Notes: generated by a model from the letters alone, not told the origin. Shown: positions 15,586 to 23,873, counted from the stretch's first letter. The stretch is 39,287 bases of DNA from UBA5336 sp038745855 (GCA_038745855.1 JBCDLC010000033.1:1-39287); one strand, 5' to 3'. Numbers and translations are program-made.

Positions 15586-16599
15586 GCGGTCCCCATCGCG
15601 AAAGACGGCATCGATCAGTTCCGGTGACCACGCGCCCGTTTCGAGATTGAAAACACCCTCATCGCCACCAAAAGCGGCGTAGCACCATCCCATATCTCGC
15701 CGTTCTGCGCTCTGGCGCAACGCGCGAACCCAGCGCGCACGCATGACGACCGGAACGCCACTATCGACCGCGAAGCTGCCAAGCAAGACCGGTCGCCGCG
15801 TTCGCTCCCGGACCGCCTCGGCGCGATTGAAGTCTGCGATAACGGCGCGGAATTCCTCCATGGTTCCCCATTCTGCTTCCGCCGCGCGTGCTCCGTCTGG
15901 TCGCGTAAAGCTGACGGGATCAGCGTAGTCGAACTTGAGGATTGTCCGACCGGCCGTTGCGGTGTCAGTCTTTTCGAGGGCATCGAGTGAATTCCCGTTT
16001 CCGGCGGGCAGGATAATCCAACGCCGCTCTTCGGCCCCTCGAAGTTGGTCGACAATTACCGTGTTGAGGGTCTGCAGCGCTGCAGGATCGATTGCGGGAT
16101 CGGGGCTGTCGAGAAGATCGTATACGATCGGCCCGGGCACGGCCTTGAGATGGTCGGCAACCTGCAACCAGATCCGGTTCATCCGTCCCTTTTGCGCGTC
16201 GAAATCACCGGCGAGGGCATCGAAGTCGCTCAGGGTCACCACGAGGGTCAGGTTTGAACCTAGCGCCCAATCGGCCACGGTTTCCAACCGCTCAAGCGCA
16301 GCAATGTCGACGGTAAATGGCGCCTCCTGGCCCGTGAAGTCGGCCATCGGCACCGTGATCCGCACCGTATCGAAGCCGGCCGACGCGATGGATTGGAAAT
16401 CGGTTTGGGTGACCGACTGGGTCCAGGTCCCAGGCACCGGTCCCGCTTCCAACGCGTCCGCAATGGTGACGCATCGCTCAATAGGCGAACGGGGTATGGC
16501 CACTTCGGACGGGTCGGTGTTGCTGCCCCCACACCCTGCCAAAGCGGCCGTGAAGAGTGTGGCAACCAGACCAACGCGCAGATTTCGGAGGTTTGCCAT
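15577..16599 (-). CDS. GH5-fold lipoprotein lacking catalytic residues
   Basis: A 340-residue lipoprotein. The ATG at 16599 has GGGAG nine bases upstream and opens a signal peptide ending in LAGC (Cys23), so the protein is lipidated. The mature part aligns in pattern with GH5 cellulases: the TWTQSVTQTDFQSIASAGFDTVRITV block with its conserved Arg80, a YDLLDSP segment where GH5 has YELLNEP, an FDYADPVSFTRPDGA segment where GH5 has HYYEPxxFTHQGA, LLGSFAVDS where GH5 has LGEFGAYS, and MGWCYAAF where GH5 has xSWAYWEF. The acid/base Glu is Ser165, the nucleophile Glu is Ser275, and the active-site His is Asp. It is probably a non-enzymatic carbohydrate-binding or decoy protein. Confidence 0.75.
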   Translation of the reverse strand: MANLRNLRVGLVATLFTAALAGCGGSNTDPSEVAIPRSPIERCVTIADALEAGPVPGTWTQSVTQTDFQSIASAGFDTVRITVPMADFTGQEAPFTVDIAALERLETVADWALGSNLTLVVTLSDFDALAGDFDAQKGRMNRIWLQVADHLKAVPGPIVYDLLDSPDPAIDPAALQTLNTVIVDQLRGAEERRWIILPAGNGNSLDALEKTDTATAGRTILKFDYADPVSFTRPDGARAAEAEWGTMEEFRAVIADFNRAEAVRERTRRPVLLGSFAVDSGVPVVMRARWVRALRQSAERRDMGWCYAAFGGDEGVFNLETGAWSPELIDAVFRDGDRLN

Positions 16600-16670
16600 G
16601 GTCAACATCTCCCGCTCGTAACCGTTCAGAAGGACGGGTAAGCTGCAGCGGTGAGGAAAAAGATAACGTG

Positions 16671-17051
16671 ATGGAGGATGGGAAAGTGGCGAAAGCGACG
16701 ACGGTCGATGGCTACTTCGATGCGCTCGATGGCCCGGTGCAGGAGATTGCACTTGCGCTTAGGGGGCGGATGCATGCGCTCGGAGAAGGCCTGACCATTG
16801 CATTGGCCTGGGGGTATCCAAGCTGGAGCGGACAAGAGCGCATACTGTCAATCATCGCCCACTCCAGCCGGTGTAACCTTCAGCTTTTCAACGGTGCGCA
16901 ACTCGCAAGCGCATTCGCTGAAATCGAAGGCACGGGAAAGTCCCTGCGGCACGTGAAGGTCCACACGCTGGCCGATGTAAACGCGCGGATCGACGACATC
17001 ATTCTTGCGGCCATCGCGCTCGACAGCAGCGCCCCGCACCGCGTGCGCTGA
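16671..17051 (+). CDS. DUF1801 domain protein
   Basis: A 126-residue soluble protein starting MEDGKVAKATTVDGYFDALDG. The sequence VQEIALALRGRMHALGEGLTIALAWGYPSW is the DUF1801 (YdhG-like) signature, followed by the SIIAHSSRCNLQLFNGAQLA strand region and the KSLRHVKVHTLADVN helix. YdhG-type proteins have been proposed to act as iron or frataxin-like chaperones, but the family's function is not settled. A longer frame starts at 16557 inside the lipoprotein gene and is rejected. It is divergent from the GH5-like gene with a 71-bp gap. Confidence 0.8.
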   Translation: MEDGKVAKATTVDGYFDALDGPVQEIALALRGRMHALGEGLTIALAWGYPSWSGQERILSIIAHSSRCNLQLFNGAQLASAFAEIEGTGKSLRHVKVHTLADVNARIDDIILAAIALDSSAPHRVR

Positions 17052-17115
17052 GGCAGTGGCTACAGAATGCGCGCCAGAGGACTAGCTTACGGCGTCGAGC
17101 ACGACGGAGACGCAC

Positions 17116-17775
17116 ATGAAGCGCACAGGTATTCACGGAAGAGGCTTGTTATTCGCCGCAACCCTAGCCCTGGCAGGGTGTGGGGCCGTCGGATCTGACG
17201 CGGCCGAGCCTGAAGGGGAAACCCTCGCAGCGGAGACGATGGAGTCGCCCGCGCAAGAAGCCATGACGACAAGCCAGACCGAGGATAAGGCGCCGATGCT
17301 ATACGAACTGGAATTCGAGACGATCGACGGTGAGCCGCTCTCTTTCCGAAAGTTTGAGGGCCAGGCCGTGCTCGTCGTGAATACCGCCTCCCGCTGCGGG
17401 TTCACCGGGCAATACGAAGGGCTCCAAGCCCTCTGGACTGAATACAAGGACAAGGGCCTCGTCGTTCTCGGCGTGCCGTCCAACGATTTCGGCGGTCAGG
17501 AACCCGGCACTGAAGCACAGGTGAAAACGTTCTGTGAGATGAATTACGGCGTTGATTTCCCGTTGACCTCAAAAACCACCGTTGTGGGGACCGGCCGCCA
17601 TCCCTTGTACGCCGGCCTCGAAGATGCACTGGGAGATGCCGCGCGGCCGAAATGGAACTTCCATAAGGTTCTCATTGGGCGCGACGGGGCGCCGATCCAG
17701 GCCTTCCCATCCTCGGTGACGCCAGATGCTCCGGAATTGGTGGCCGCCGTTCAGGATGCGCTCGCCTCGTCTTGA
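17116..17775 (+). CDS. Glutathione peroxidase-like lipoprotein
   Basis: A 219-residue thiol peroxidase of the GPx family. The signal peptide ends in LAGC with lipidated Cys22, followed by an acidic linker (about 30-60). The catalytic tetrad is intact: Cys94 in ASRCGFTGQY, Gln128 in FGGQEPGT, and Trp180-Asn181 in KWNFHK. Cys rather than selenocysteine is used, and a second Cys140 (KTFCEMNYG) fits an atypical 2-Cys mechanism using thioredoxin. Being a lipoprotein, it would act in the periplasm, most likely on lipid hydroperoxides. GGAGACGCAC precedes the start. It is 65 bp downstream of the DUF1801 gene and may be co-transcribed with it. Confidence 0.9.
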   Translation: MKRTGIHGRGLLFAATLALAGCGAVGSDAAEPEGETLAAETMESPAQEAMTTSQTEDKAPMLYELEFETIDGEPLSFRKFEGQAVLVVNTASRCGFTGQYEGLQALWTEYKDKGLVVLGVPSNDFGGQEPGTEAQVKTFCEMNYGVDFPLTSKTTVVGTGRHPLYAGLEDALGDAARPKWNFHKVLIGRDGAPIQAFPSSVTPDAPELVAAVQDALASS

Positions 17776-17782
17776 CGGCTGA

Positions 17783-18256
17783 TCAAGCCAGACCGTCTCG
17801 GACGTTCCGTTCTTCATCCAGATACGCGCGGAGCTCGGAAAGAAGCGGCAGGATCGCCGCCAGTCGCTCTTTTCCGAACTCGTCTGTCACGGCTTCCAGG
17901 CGTGGCCCCAGCGCTTGCAAGGCCTTGCGCCACGCCCCCCGGCCCGCGTCTGTGATGTAAACATACTTCACGCGGCGATCCTTTTCGCCAGCCTCGACAC
18001 GGACAAAGCCCTTCGTGCCGAGTTTGGCGACGATGGCAGTCATCGATGGCCGGGTCATCTGAAAGGCCTTGGCCAGCCAGGAGGGTGTCTTTCCGTCGCC
18101 GAGGCGGACGAAATGGTTGAGGACGCCGAACTCCGAGGGGTTCAGCGCCGGTGCAATGTGGCGGTTCAGTTCGGTGGTCGTCAGACCGTTGATGATGCCG
18201 ATCTCGTTGAAGACCTTGAAGACGAGATCGGCTGTGGCATCGGGGTGGCGGCTCAT
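17783..18256 (-). CDS. MarR family transcriptional regulator
   Basis: A 157-residue winged-helix regulator. The order is a dimerisation helix (TADLVFKVFNEIGIINGLTTTELNRHI), the recognition region TPSWLAKAFQMTRPSMTAIVAKLGTKGFV, the wing VEAGEKDRRVKYVYITDAGRG and a C-terminal dimer helix. MarR proteins repress their own operon and release on binding small phenolics, or on oxidation. Its start lies only 2 bp after the stop of the Acg-like oxidoreductase, so the two genes form a coupled operon. The palindrome at 19429-19448 upstream of that operon is the likely binding site. The ligand is unknown. Longer frames to 18484 run inside the oxidoreductase gene and are rejected. Confidence 0.9.
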   Translation of the reverse strand: MSRHPDATADLVFKVFNEIGIINGLTTTELNRHIAPALNPSEFGVLNHFVRLGDGKTPSWLAKAFQMTRPSMTAIVAKLGTKGFVRVEAGEKDRRVKYVYITDAGRGAWRKALQALGPRLEAVTDEFGKERLAAILPLLSELRAYLDEERNVRDGLA

Positions 18257-18258
18257 CC

Positions 18259-19407
18259 CTATGGTGGTACCAGCTTGGCTGCCAGGGGCCAACGGGGGGT
18301 TGGCGCCGAAGTTGGGCCATAGCCAATCCGCGCAAACATCTGGACGACCCCTGGCGCATCGACCCCCAGCGCCGCGTGGATCGCCCGGTAACCGTTGGCC
18401 ATCTCGGGAAACTCCTGCAAAACTTGGCTCAGCGGATGCACTGAGAGGCCGGCCTCTTCTGCCATGAGGTTGAGCCGGACCCACGCCCGCCCAGCTTCGA
18501 TCTGAAGCGTTCGACTTGCATCCGCCGACACCAGCCAGATGAAAGCCGGCGTGCCCTCGATAATGTCGTCGTAGATATTCAGCCCAGTGTCGTAGGCCAT
18601 CGTCCCGGGCGTATCGAGGGTTTCCTTCGTCACGAGACCCGTCATGTGGAACAGACCCATGGGGATGCCGCCCATCTCGAGCCCATCGGGGTTTTCATTG
18701 ATGGCGCGATTGCCGAGACGCATGACGTTGATGCTTTCGCGCCGGGTACGGTCGGTGGTGTATTCGGTCTTGAACGCGGCTTTTGTGAGGTCCTTGAACG
18801 CCCGCAAGCGTTCAGCATCGGCCGTCCACCCGCCGTGGATTGAGCCATCGAAGGCCCCGGCGATGGAGCGCATGGCTTTGACGGGGACCGCACGTCCCAG
18901 ATCATAGGGAGCCTTGTTCGACCGCCGCGCGGTGATGTGCTGAAACAATGGGTCGGGCGCCGCATCATCCGCCACCAGCGTCACCGTTGCGACGCGCCGG
19001 CTGTCGAGACGGCTCTGGGGATAGCCGTCGGGAAAGCTAACGATGTCCGCGCGGTAGCCCTGCACCGATGCCGCAATCGAGAGCAATTCCAGCATGCAGC
19101 CAAAGCTGACCACGATCTGGCGGTCGAAGGGATCGGTTTGCGGCAATCGGCGATCAAGGTCGCAGTAGACGTCGATCTTGTCTTCGCCGCGGAGTTCGAA
19201 CTGCCAAGGCTGCCGATTGTGCGAGTTCGGCGCGAGGATCGCGTAGGAAAGCGCGTTCATCCGAGGATCATTGAATGTCTGTCCGGCCGCCGCCCAAGGC
19301 GCGACGGCTTCGGCAAGGCCTGGGCCATGGGCGTAGCCCGCCAGCCCCAAACCGGACACCAACGCGGCTGCGCCACCGCCCATGAGAACCCGCCGCCTCG
19401 ACACCAT
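18259..19407 (-). CDS. Tat-exported Acg-like nitroreductase-fold oxidoreductase
   Basis: A 382-residue FMN-dependent oxidoreductase of the nitroreductase/Acg group. The start at 19407 has AGGAGG upstream and opens a Tat leader (VSRRRVLMGGGAAALVSGLG), so export to the periplasm is expected. The APNSHNRQPWQFEL motif is the FMN-phosphate-contacting nitroreductase N-terminus. RRSNKAPYDLGRAVP and AYDTGLNIYDDIIEGTPAF follow. Acg proteins of mycobacteria bind FMN without clear nitroreductase activity and are induced in dormancy or stress. It is first gene of an operon with the MarR regulator. Substrate unknown. Confidence 0.8.
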   Translation of the reverse strand: MVSRRRVLMGGGAAALVSGLGLAGYAHGPGLAEAVAPWAAAGQTFNDPRMNALSYAILAPNSHNRQPWQFELRGEDKIDVYCDLDRRLPQTDPFDRQIVVSFGCMLELLSIAASVQGYRADIVSFPDGYPQSRLDSRRVATVTLVADDAAPDPLFQHITARRSNKAPYDLGRAVPVKAMRSIAGAFDGSIHGGWTADAERLRAFKDLTKAAFKTEYTTDRTRRESINVMRLGNRAINENPDGLEMGGIPMGLFHMTGLVTKETLDTPGTMAYDTGLNIYDDIIEGTPAFIWLVSADASRTLQIEAGRAWVRLNLMAEEAGLSVHPLSQVLQEFPEMANGYRAIHAALGVDAPGVVQMFARIGYGPTSAPTPRWPLAAKLVPP

Positions 19408-19428
19408 CTCGTCGCCTCCTGAATTACG

Positions 19429-19448
19429 ATAGTTCACAAACTAACTAT
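19429..19448. promoter_or_regulatory. Candidate MarR operator
   Basis: ATAGTT (19429-19434) and AACTAT (19443-19448) are perfect inverted arms. TAGTT CACA AACTA inside also forms a palindrome. It sits 21 bp upstream of the oxidoreductase start, overlapping where the promoter must be, and resembles the TAGTT/AACTA type of MarR-family boxes. It may also affect the divergent thiolase promoter about 0.18 kb away. Confidence 0.65.
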
Positions 19449-19631
19449 TAGAGGTGTGGGACGAAATCAAGTCCCTCCTGCGAAACCATTGCTTCACCCA
19501 ATTCCGACACAGGCCCGGCTGGCGCCGCGCATCCAGAGGCAGGGCTTGACCTTCAGGGAGTGCGGTGCCCAACTCGATGGAACTGCAGCGGCGGCGCCCG
19601 AGACACAATGCGGCCCGCAAGGAGGATACAC

Positions 19632-20813
19632 ATGGCAGACCAAGATCCCGTCGTTATTGTTGGCATGGCCCGCACCCCGATGGGCGGCCTGCTCGGAGAC
19701 CTTTCGTCGTTTTCTGCAAACGAGCTCGGCGCGATGGCTGTAAAAGGCGCCGTCGCAGACGCGGGGATCTCCGGAGATGATCTGGACGAGATCATCATGG
19801 GGAATTGCCTCCCCGCCGGCCAAGGACAGGCGCCCGCGCGCCAGGCAGGGATCAAGGCCGACCTGCCAAAGGGATTGGAGTCCACCACCATTAACAAGAT
19901 GTGCGGCTCAGGCTTGCAAGCGGCTGTCATGGGCCGGAACGCAATCTTGTCCGGCGAAGCCAATGTGGTGGTCGCTGGCGGTATGGAGTCCATGACCAAC
20001 GCGCCGCACATTCTTGAGGTGCGCAAGGGCCACAAGTATGGTGACATGACGTCCAAGGATCACATGGCGCTAGATGGGCTGACAGATGCCTATGCGGGTG
20101 TGCCCATGGGCCAGTTTGCCGACAAGATCGCTGGCGAATACCAGTTCACCCGAGAGCAGCAGGATGCCTACGCGCTCGAAACCCTGAGCCGGGCGCAAAA
20201 AGCGACCGAGACCGGCAAATTCAAGCGTGAGATCACACCGGTGACCGTGAAATCCCGCAAGGGTGAGACCGTCGTCGACACCGACGAGCTGCCGCGCACG
20301 GCCCGCCCGGACAAGATCCCCACCCTGCGCCCAGCCTTCAGCAAGGATGGAACAGTGACCGCAGCGAACGCGTCAGCAATCTCCGATGGGGCGGCGGCGC
20401 TCATCATGATGAAGCAGTCAGAAGCCGACAAGCGGGGCCTCAAGCCCATCGCCAAAATTGTCTCACAATCGAGCCACGCCCACGAGCCCGAATACTTCAC
20501 CACGGCACCTGTTCCCGCCATGAAGAAGGCGCTCGAAAAGGCAGGTTGGTCCACCGGCGATGTCGGCCTCTGGGAGATCAACGAAGCGTTTGCCGTCGTG
20601 CCGATGATCGCGATGAAGGAACTGGGCATCTCCCACGACCTGGTCAACGTGAACGGTGGCGCGTGCGCGATGGGGCACCCGATTGGAGCGTCAGGCGCGC
20701 GGGTCCTGATCACGCTCCTCGCCGCGATGGAAGACCGGGATGTGAAAAAGGGCGTCGCCTCGCTCTGCATCGGTGGCGGCGAAGGCATCGCCATGTGCGT
20801 TGAACGCGCTTAG
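19632..20813 (+). CDS. Acetyl-CoA C-acetyltransferase (thiolase)
   Basis: A 393-residue thiolase of the biosynthetic/AtoB-PhaA type, condensing two acetyl-CoA or cleaving 3-ketoacyl-CoA. Catalytic residues are all visible: Cys91 in NKMCGSGLQA, His349 in AMGHPIGASGAR and Cys379 in LCIGGGEG. The length and Cys/His spacing match the Zoogloea enzyme. GGAGGATACAC precedes the ATG at 19632. A longer frame to 19560 is rejected. Downstream comes a strong terminator. With the crotonase, acyl-CoA dehydrogenases and SCP2 protein in this window it fits fatty-acid oxidation or polyhydroxybutyrate precursor supply, but it is not in operon with them. Confidence 0.95.
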   Translation: MADQDPVVIVGMARTPMGGLLGDLSSFSANELGAMAVKGAVADAGISGDDLDEIIMGNCLPAGQGQAPARQAGIKADLPKGLESTTINKMCGSGLQAAVMGRNAILSGEANVVVAGGMESMTNAPHILEVRKGHKYGDMTSKDHMALDGLTDAYAGVPMGQFADKIAGEYQFTREQQDAYALETLSRAQKATETGKFKREITPVTVKSRKGETVVDTDELPRTARPDKIPTLRPAFSKDGTVTAANASAISDGAAALIMMKQSEADKRGLKPIAKIVSQSSHAHEPEYFTTAPVPAMKKALEKAGWSTGDVGLWEINEAFAVVPMIAMKELGISHDLVNVNGGACAMGHPIGASGARVLITLLAAMEDRDVKKGVASLCIGGGEGIAMCVERA

Positions 20814-20844
20814 TTCGCGCTCAAACATAATCCGAACAGTTGAA

Positions 20845-20872
20845 GCCCCGGCCCTCGCGGTCGGGGTTTTTT
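20845..20872 (+). terminator. Rho-independent terminator of the thiolase gene
   Basis: The stem CCCCG/CGGGG, extended by GG/CC pairs, is followed by TTTTTT at 20867-20872. It lies 31 bp after the thiolase stop. Confidence 0.92.
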
Positions 20873-20874
20873 CC

Positions 20875-20957
20875 TTAACCCGTCACCGTAAATTTCGCCT
20901 GTGATTTAACCCTAATGGCATGTAAATGGCCCGTCTTTTGCGAACCGCCAGTTAACC
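20875..20957 (+). promoter_or_regulatory. Cluster of three TTAACC half-sites upstream of the GH16 gene
   Basis: TTAACC occurs at 20875, 20906 and 20952 within 83 bp. TTAACC is the half-site of the cell-cycle regulator CtrA (TTAA-N7-TTAA) in Caulobacterales and relatives. No full site with exact 7-bp spacing is present, so the assignment is tentative. Confidence 0.4.
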
Positions 20958-20970
20958 TTTAGACTGGCGG
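20945..20970 (+). promoter_or_regulatory. 5' UTR hairpin that may mask the GH16 ribosome site
   Basis: CCGCCAGT (20945-20952) pairs perfectly with ACTGGCGG (20963-20970). The stem ends 11 bases before the ATG at 20982. The GGCGGG that would be the only purine-rich ribosome site lies in the 3' arm, so folding should hide it. Possible translational control. Confidence 0.5.
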
Positions 20971-20981
20971 GACATCGCAAA

Positions 20982-21854
20982 ATGTTGAGACTTTCCTGGC
21001 GGATACGCCTCCTCATCCTTAATGCCGTCGTGCTTATCGCTGCGGCAATCGTCACAAGCCCCGGCAAGGCGCACGCCAACGCCGTTAACCTAGAAGCGCC
21101 CGCGCTGGATGAAGATGCCGGCGGCTTCCACAAGGTTTTCGACCGGGAAGACCGTCTCCCGGCAGGGATCTGGCCGGCAGGCTATGCCCATCCCGAACGC
21201 TGGAACGACACGGCCTGGTCAGAGCGTCACGCCGAACCGACCGAAAGAGGGTTGCACCTGCGCGTGAGCCGGCATCGTATCCACGGCAAGCGTCACCAGG
21301 GCGCTGAGATGCACATCAATGGAACCCACCACTATGGCCGCTATGAAGTGGTGATGCAGCCCGCCCGCGGCGACGGTCTGATCAGCGCGTTCTTCACCTT
21401 CACCGGCGCGGCGCACGGTACACCGAAGGATGAGATCGACATCGAATTCGTCGGTAACAACACCCGCCAGGTGCAGCTCAACTATTTCACCGGCGGGACA
21501 TCCTATGGTGGCGCCTGGATCGATCTTCCATATGATGCGGCCGACCATCCCCAGCTCTATGCGTTCGAGTGGACACCCAGTGAGATCCGCTGGTTCGTCG
21601 GCGACCAGCTTGTCTATCGCGCAGATGGTGAGCGGCTTGCCCTGCCGACCTATGCCAGCACGGCGATGTTGAGCACCTGGGCCGCCCATCCCAGCCTCTC
21701 CGGCTGGACGGGGCCGATCACCTACGAAGACGGGGCACGCTCGACCGTCCATTGCGTCTCCTACGCGCCGCCCGGTGACTGGGGCGCCCAGTGCAGCGAC
21801 ACATTCGAAACCGACCTTCCTAGCGTGGTCGTCGCCAACGGGTCGCTGTTCTAA
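20982..21854 (+). CDS. GH16 family endo-beta-glycanase
   Basis: A 290-residue secreted glycoside hydrolase of family 16 (beta-1,3/1,4-glucanase, ExoK-like). Residues 1-32 form a signal peptide (LLILNAVVLIAAAIV, cut after AHA). The active-site motif is DEIDIEF, with nucleophile Glu151 and acid/base Glu155. Aromatic cleft residues lie in YFTGGTSYGG and FEWTPSEIRWFVG. Likely substrates are beta-glucans such as laminarin or the cell's own exopolysaccharide. ExoD lies about 16 kb away, so no cluster is formed. A 5' UTR hairpin and TTAACC sites suggest regulated expression. It overlaps the YbaK gene by 4 bp at the stop codons. Confidence 0.9.
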   Translation: MLRLSWRIRLLILNAVVLIAAAIVTSPGKAHANAVNLEAPALDEDAGGFHKVFDREDRLPAGIWPAGYAHPERWNDTAWSERHAEPTERGLHLRVSRHRIHGKRHQGAEMHINGTHHYGRYEVVMQPARGDGLISAFFTFTGAAHGTPKDEIDIEFVGNNTRQVQLNYFTGGTSYGGAWIDLPYDAADHPQLYAFEWTPSEIRWFVGDQLVYRADGERLALPTYASTAMLSTWAAHPSLSGWTGPITYEDGARSTVHCVSYAPPGDWGAQCSDTFETDLPSVVVANGSLF

Positions 21855-22357
21855 AGCGCAGCAAAATCGATGACCTCGACCGCGTGGCCCGTGCTTTCGG
21901 CGAAGGCGATCAGGTCATCTCGGGCGATCGATGTGGTCCCCGTGTTCACCAGGGGATGGAAGTTCACCGTATCATGGGCCATGAGCGCGGCCTCAGCGAT
22001 GAAGCGGACCTTCAGGTCCTTGTCATTCATCAAGGCAAACGACGTTACCGAACCCGGCACGACCCCCAGCACCGCCTGCATCAGGTCTGGCGCGCCGAAA
22101 GACAGGCGCCGCGTACCCAGAACCTTGTGAAGCTGGTTCAACTTGAGGACACTGTCCGCATGGGCAGAGACAAGCACGAGCGCGTCGTCCTTGTCCTTCA
22201 TAAACAGGTTCTTCGAATGCCCACCCGGGATCGTTGCCTTGAGATCCCGGCCTTCGTCCACGGTAAAGGTCGCATCGTGCCAGACTGTCGTATGGGCAAT
22301 GCCCAGGCGATCGAGATAGGCGAAAAGATCGTCAGGCGTTGCGGGGCTTGCGAGCAT
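21851..22357 (-). CDS. YbaK/ProX family aminoacyl-tRNA deacylase
   Basis: A 168-residue trans-editing factor that removes mischarged amino acids from tRNA. The ATIPGGHSKNLFMKDK block, with the conserved Lys (K49) and GGxxxK pattern, plus LGVVPGSVTSFALMND and VNFHPLVNTGTTSIARDDL are the ProXp-ala/PrdX signature rather than YbaK-Cys. It most likely deacylates Ala-tRNA-Pro. The gene overlaps the convergent GH16 gene by 4 bp and is divergent from the DUF6065 gene. The start at 22357 is the only reasonable choice; no strong ribosome site is seen. Confidence 0.85.
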   Translation of the reverse strand: MLASPATPDDLFAYLDRLGIAHTTVWHDATFTVDEGRDLKATIPGGHSKNLFMKDKDDALVLVSAHADSVLKLNQLHKVLGTRRLSFGAPDLMQAVLGVVPGSVTSFALMNDKDLKVRFIAEAALMAHDTVNFHPLVNTGTTSIARDDLIAFAESTGHAVEVIDFAAL

Positions 22358-22410
22358 GGCTATGTTTCAGGCAAGGCTGGCGGCGCCGTCAATATGGGAG
22401 CCACAGGGCG

Positions 22411-23145
22411 ATGCATCTCGACGCCTACAAGATCCATGATGTTTCGCCAGAGCTTGTCCCGGCCCGCTCCACCCGGGACTGGATGGACGCGTTTCCAGAT
22501 CGGCACCCCTATCGCTGCCTCCCCCTGACCATGGCAAATGCAAGCGGTTGGGAGATCCTGTGCCCGATCGATGTCAAGCTGGTCTGGAATGGCGGCCCAG
22601 CCGAAAAGGACCTCCAACTCTACACAACCGGCGACCCGAGGGCGCTTGCAGCGTTTGCAGACAGTCATTTCCGGCGCGGCATCGCGACATTCCATACCGG
22701 CTACCTGTTCCGAACGCCGCCTGGCTGGGGCGTCTGGGCCACCGGTCCCCCCAACTGGCCGAAAGACGGGGTGGCGCCGCTGACAGGCCTCATCGAGACC
22801 GACTGGCTGCCGTTTCCGTTCACGATGAACTGGCAAATGACACGGCCGGGCGAGGTCATCTTCCGCAAGGGCGAGCCGTTCTGCTTCATCACCCTGATGG
22901 AGCACCGGAAACTCGAGGAGATCACGCCGACACGATCTCTCCTCGCCAAGAATGGTGCGCTCACGGAGGAATACGAGGCCTGGCGTGACAGCAGACACGA
23001 CTTCAACGCGCGACTCGCCGGCGGCGATGCCGATGCCATAAAAGCCCGCTGGCAACGCCATTACATGCGCGGCGAGAAGGTGACGGGCGACAAGGCAAAA
23101 ACCCACCAGACCAAGCGCAGGCTGAACCCGCCAGAAGACGTGTGA
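22411..23145 (+). CDS. DUF6065 family protein
   Basis: A 244-residue soluble protein beginning MHLDAYKIHDVSPELVPARS. The blocks RHPYRCLPLTMANASGWEILCP, LFRTPPGWGVWATGPPNWPKDG, WLPFPFTMNWQMTRPGEVIF and KGEPFCFITLM match my memory of DUF6065, a family of unknown function often seen near biosynthetic or oxygenase genes. Conserved Trp, Pro and aromatic residues suggest a binding pocket. The C-terminus is Lys/Arg-rich and probably unstructured. Longer frames to 22339 overlap the divergent gene and are rejected. It stands alone in the + direction with DUF6232 next. Confidence 0.7.
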   Translation: MHLDAYKIHDVSPELVPARSTRDWMDAFPDRHPYRCLPLTMANASGWEILCPIDVKLVWNGGPAEKDLQLYTTGDPRALAAFADSHFRRGIATFHTGYLFRTPPGWGVWATGPPNWPKDGVAPLTGLIETDWLPFPFTMNWQMTRPGEVIFRKGEPFCFITLMEHRKLEEITPTRSLLAKNGALTEEYEAWRDSRHDFNARLAGGDADAIKARWQRHYMRGEKVTGDKAKTHQTKRRLNPPEDV

Positions 23146-23303
23146 GAATGCCAAGCCCCGAACACGCCGCCCCCGCGACCCGCCTGCGCTTTCCCGCTCT
23201 CCATTTATTAACCCGCTGCCATCTTGGCAGTCCGGCTTCGTCCAATTAATCGATCCCCAGGGCGCTGCGGTTTTCTCGGCGCGTCAGGGGGGGGCAGAAC
23301 GCC

Positions 23304-23873
23304 ATGGCCTTGGACCGTCAAACACTGGATATGACCGGCGCCCGATCGGGAGAGCTCTACGAGCACACCCTCCAGATGGGCGACGAAACGATCACGCTGG
23401 CCAATATCGCAACCATGGCGATCGAAACCCAGCAGTTCCAACCCTACGACATGCCGCGCAACCGCATGCGCCAGAGGGTGGCCCTTGTCGCCTCCAGCTT
23501 CGCCTTCATCGGCGGCGCCTTGTGTTTCGCGTGGTGGGGCCTCTCTGCAGCGCCGCTGGTGTCATCCATCGCAGCAGCCTCGATCCTGATCACGCTGCTC
23601 TTCCTCGGCCTGTTGGCGCGCGCCGTCTGGCTGTCCCACAAGATCAGCCGCGTCCAGGACTACTATCGCCTCAGCATCGGCGCGTCAGACGGGCGCTCGA
23701 TCGCCCTGGTCGACAACAGCCGCCCGATGCTCGAACAGGTGCGAGACCTCGTGCGACGCAAGATCGATACGCGGGATCACACGACCACGGGCAGCTTCGA
23801 CCTGAATACCGATACGGTCGACCTGAACGATCCCACAGCCACAGCCGCATCAGAACAGCCCACCCTGACCTGA
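23304..23873 (+). CDS. DUF6232-like two-span membrane protein
   Basis: A 189-residue protein. A soluble N-terminus (YEHTLQMGDETITLANIATMAIE) is followed by two close transmembrane helices at about 57-77 (ALVASSFAFIGGALCFAWWG) and 84-108 (SIAAASILITLLFLGLLARAVW). A cytosolic domain ends the protein (YYRLSIGASDGRSIALVDNSRPMLEQVRDLVRRKIDTRD), with a Thr/Asp-rich tail. The layout and the LxIGxSDGR segment resemble DUF6232. Function unknown. The start at 23304 follows a G-rich ribosome-site-like run. It is 123 bp upstream of truB on the same strand. Confidence 0.7.
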   Translation: MALDRQTLDMTGARSGELYEHTLQMGDETITLANIATMAIETQQFQPYDMPRNRMRQRVALVASSFAFIGGALCFAWWGLSAAPLVSSIAAASILITLLFLGLLARAVWLSHKISRVQDYYRLSIGASDGRSIALVDNSRPMLEQVRDLVRRKIDTRDHTTTGSFDLNTDTVDLNDPTATAASEQPTLT

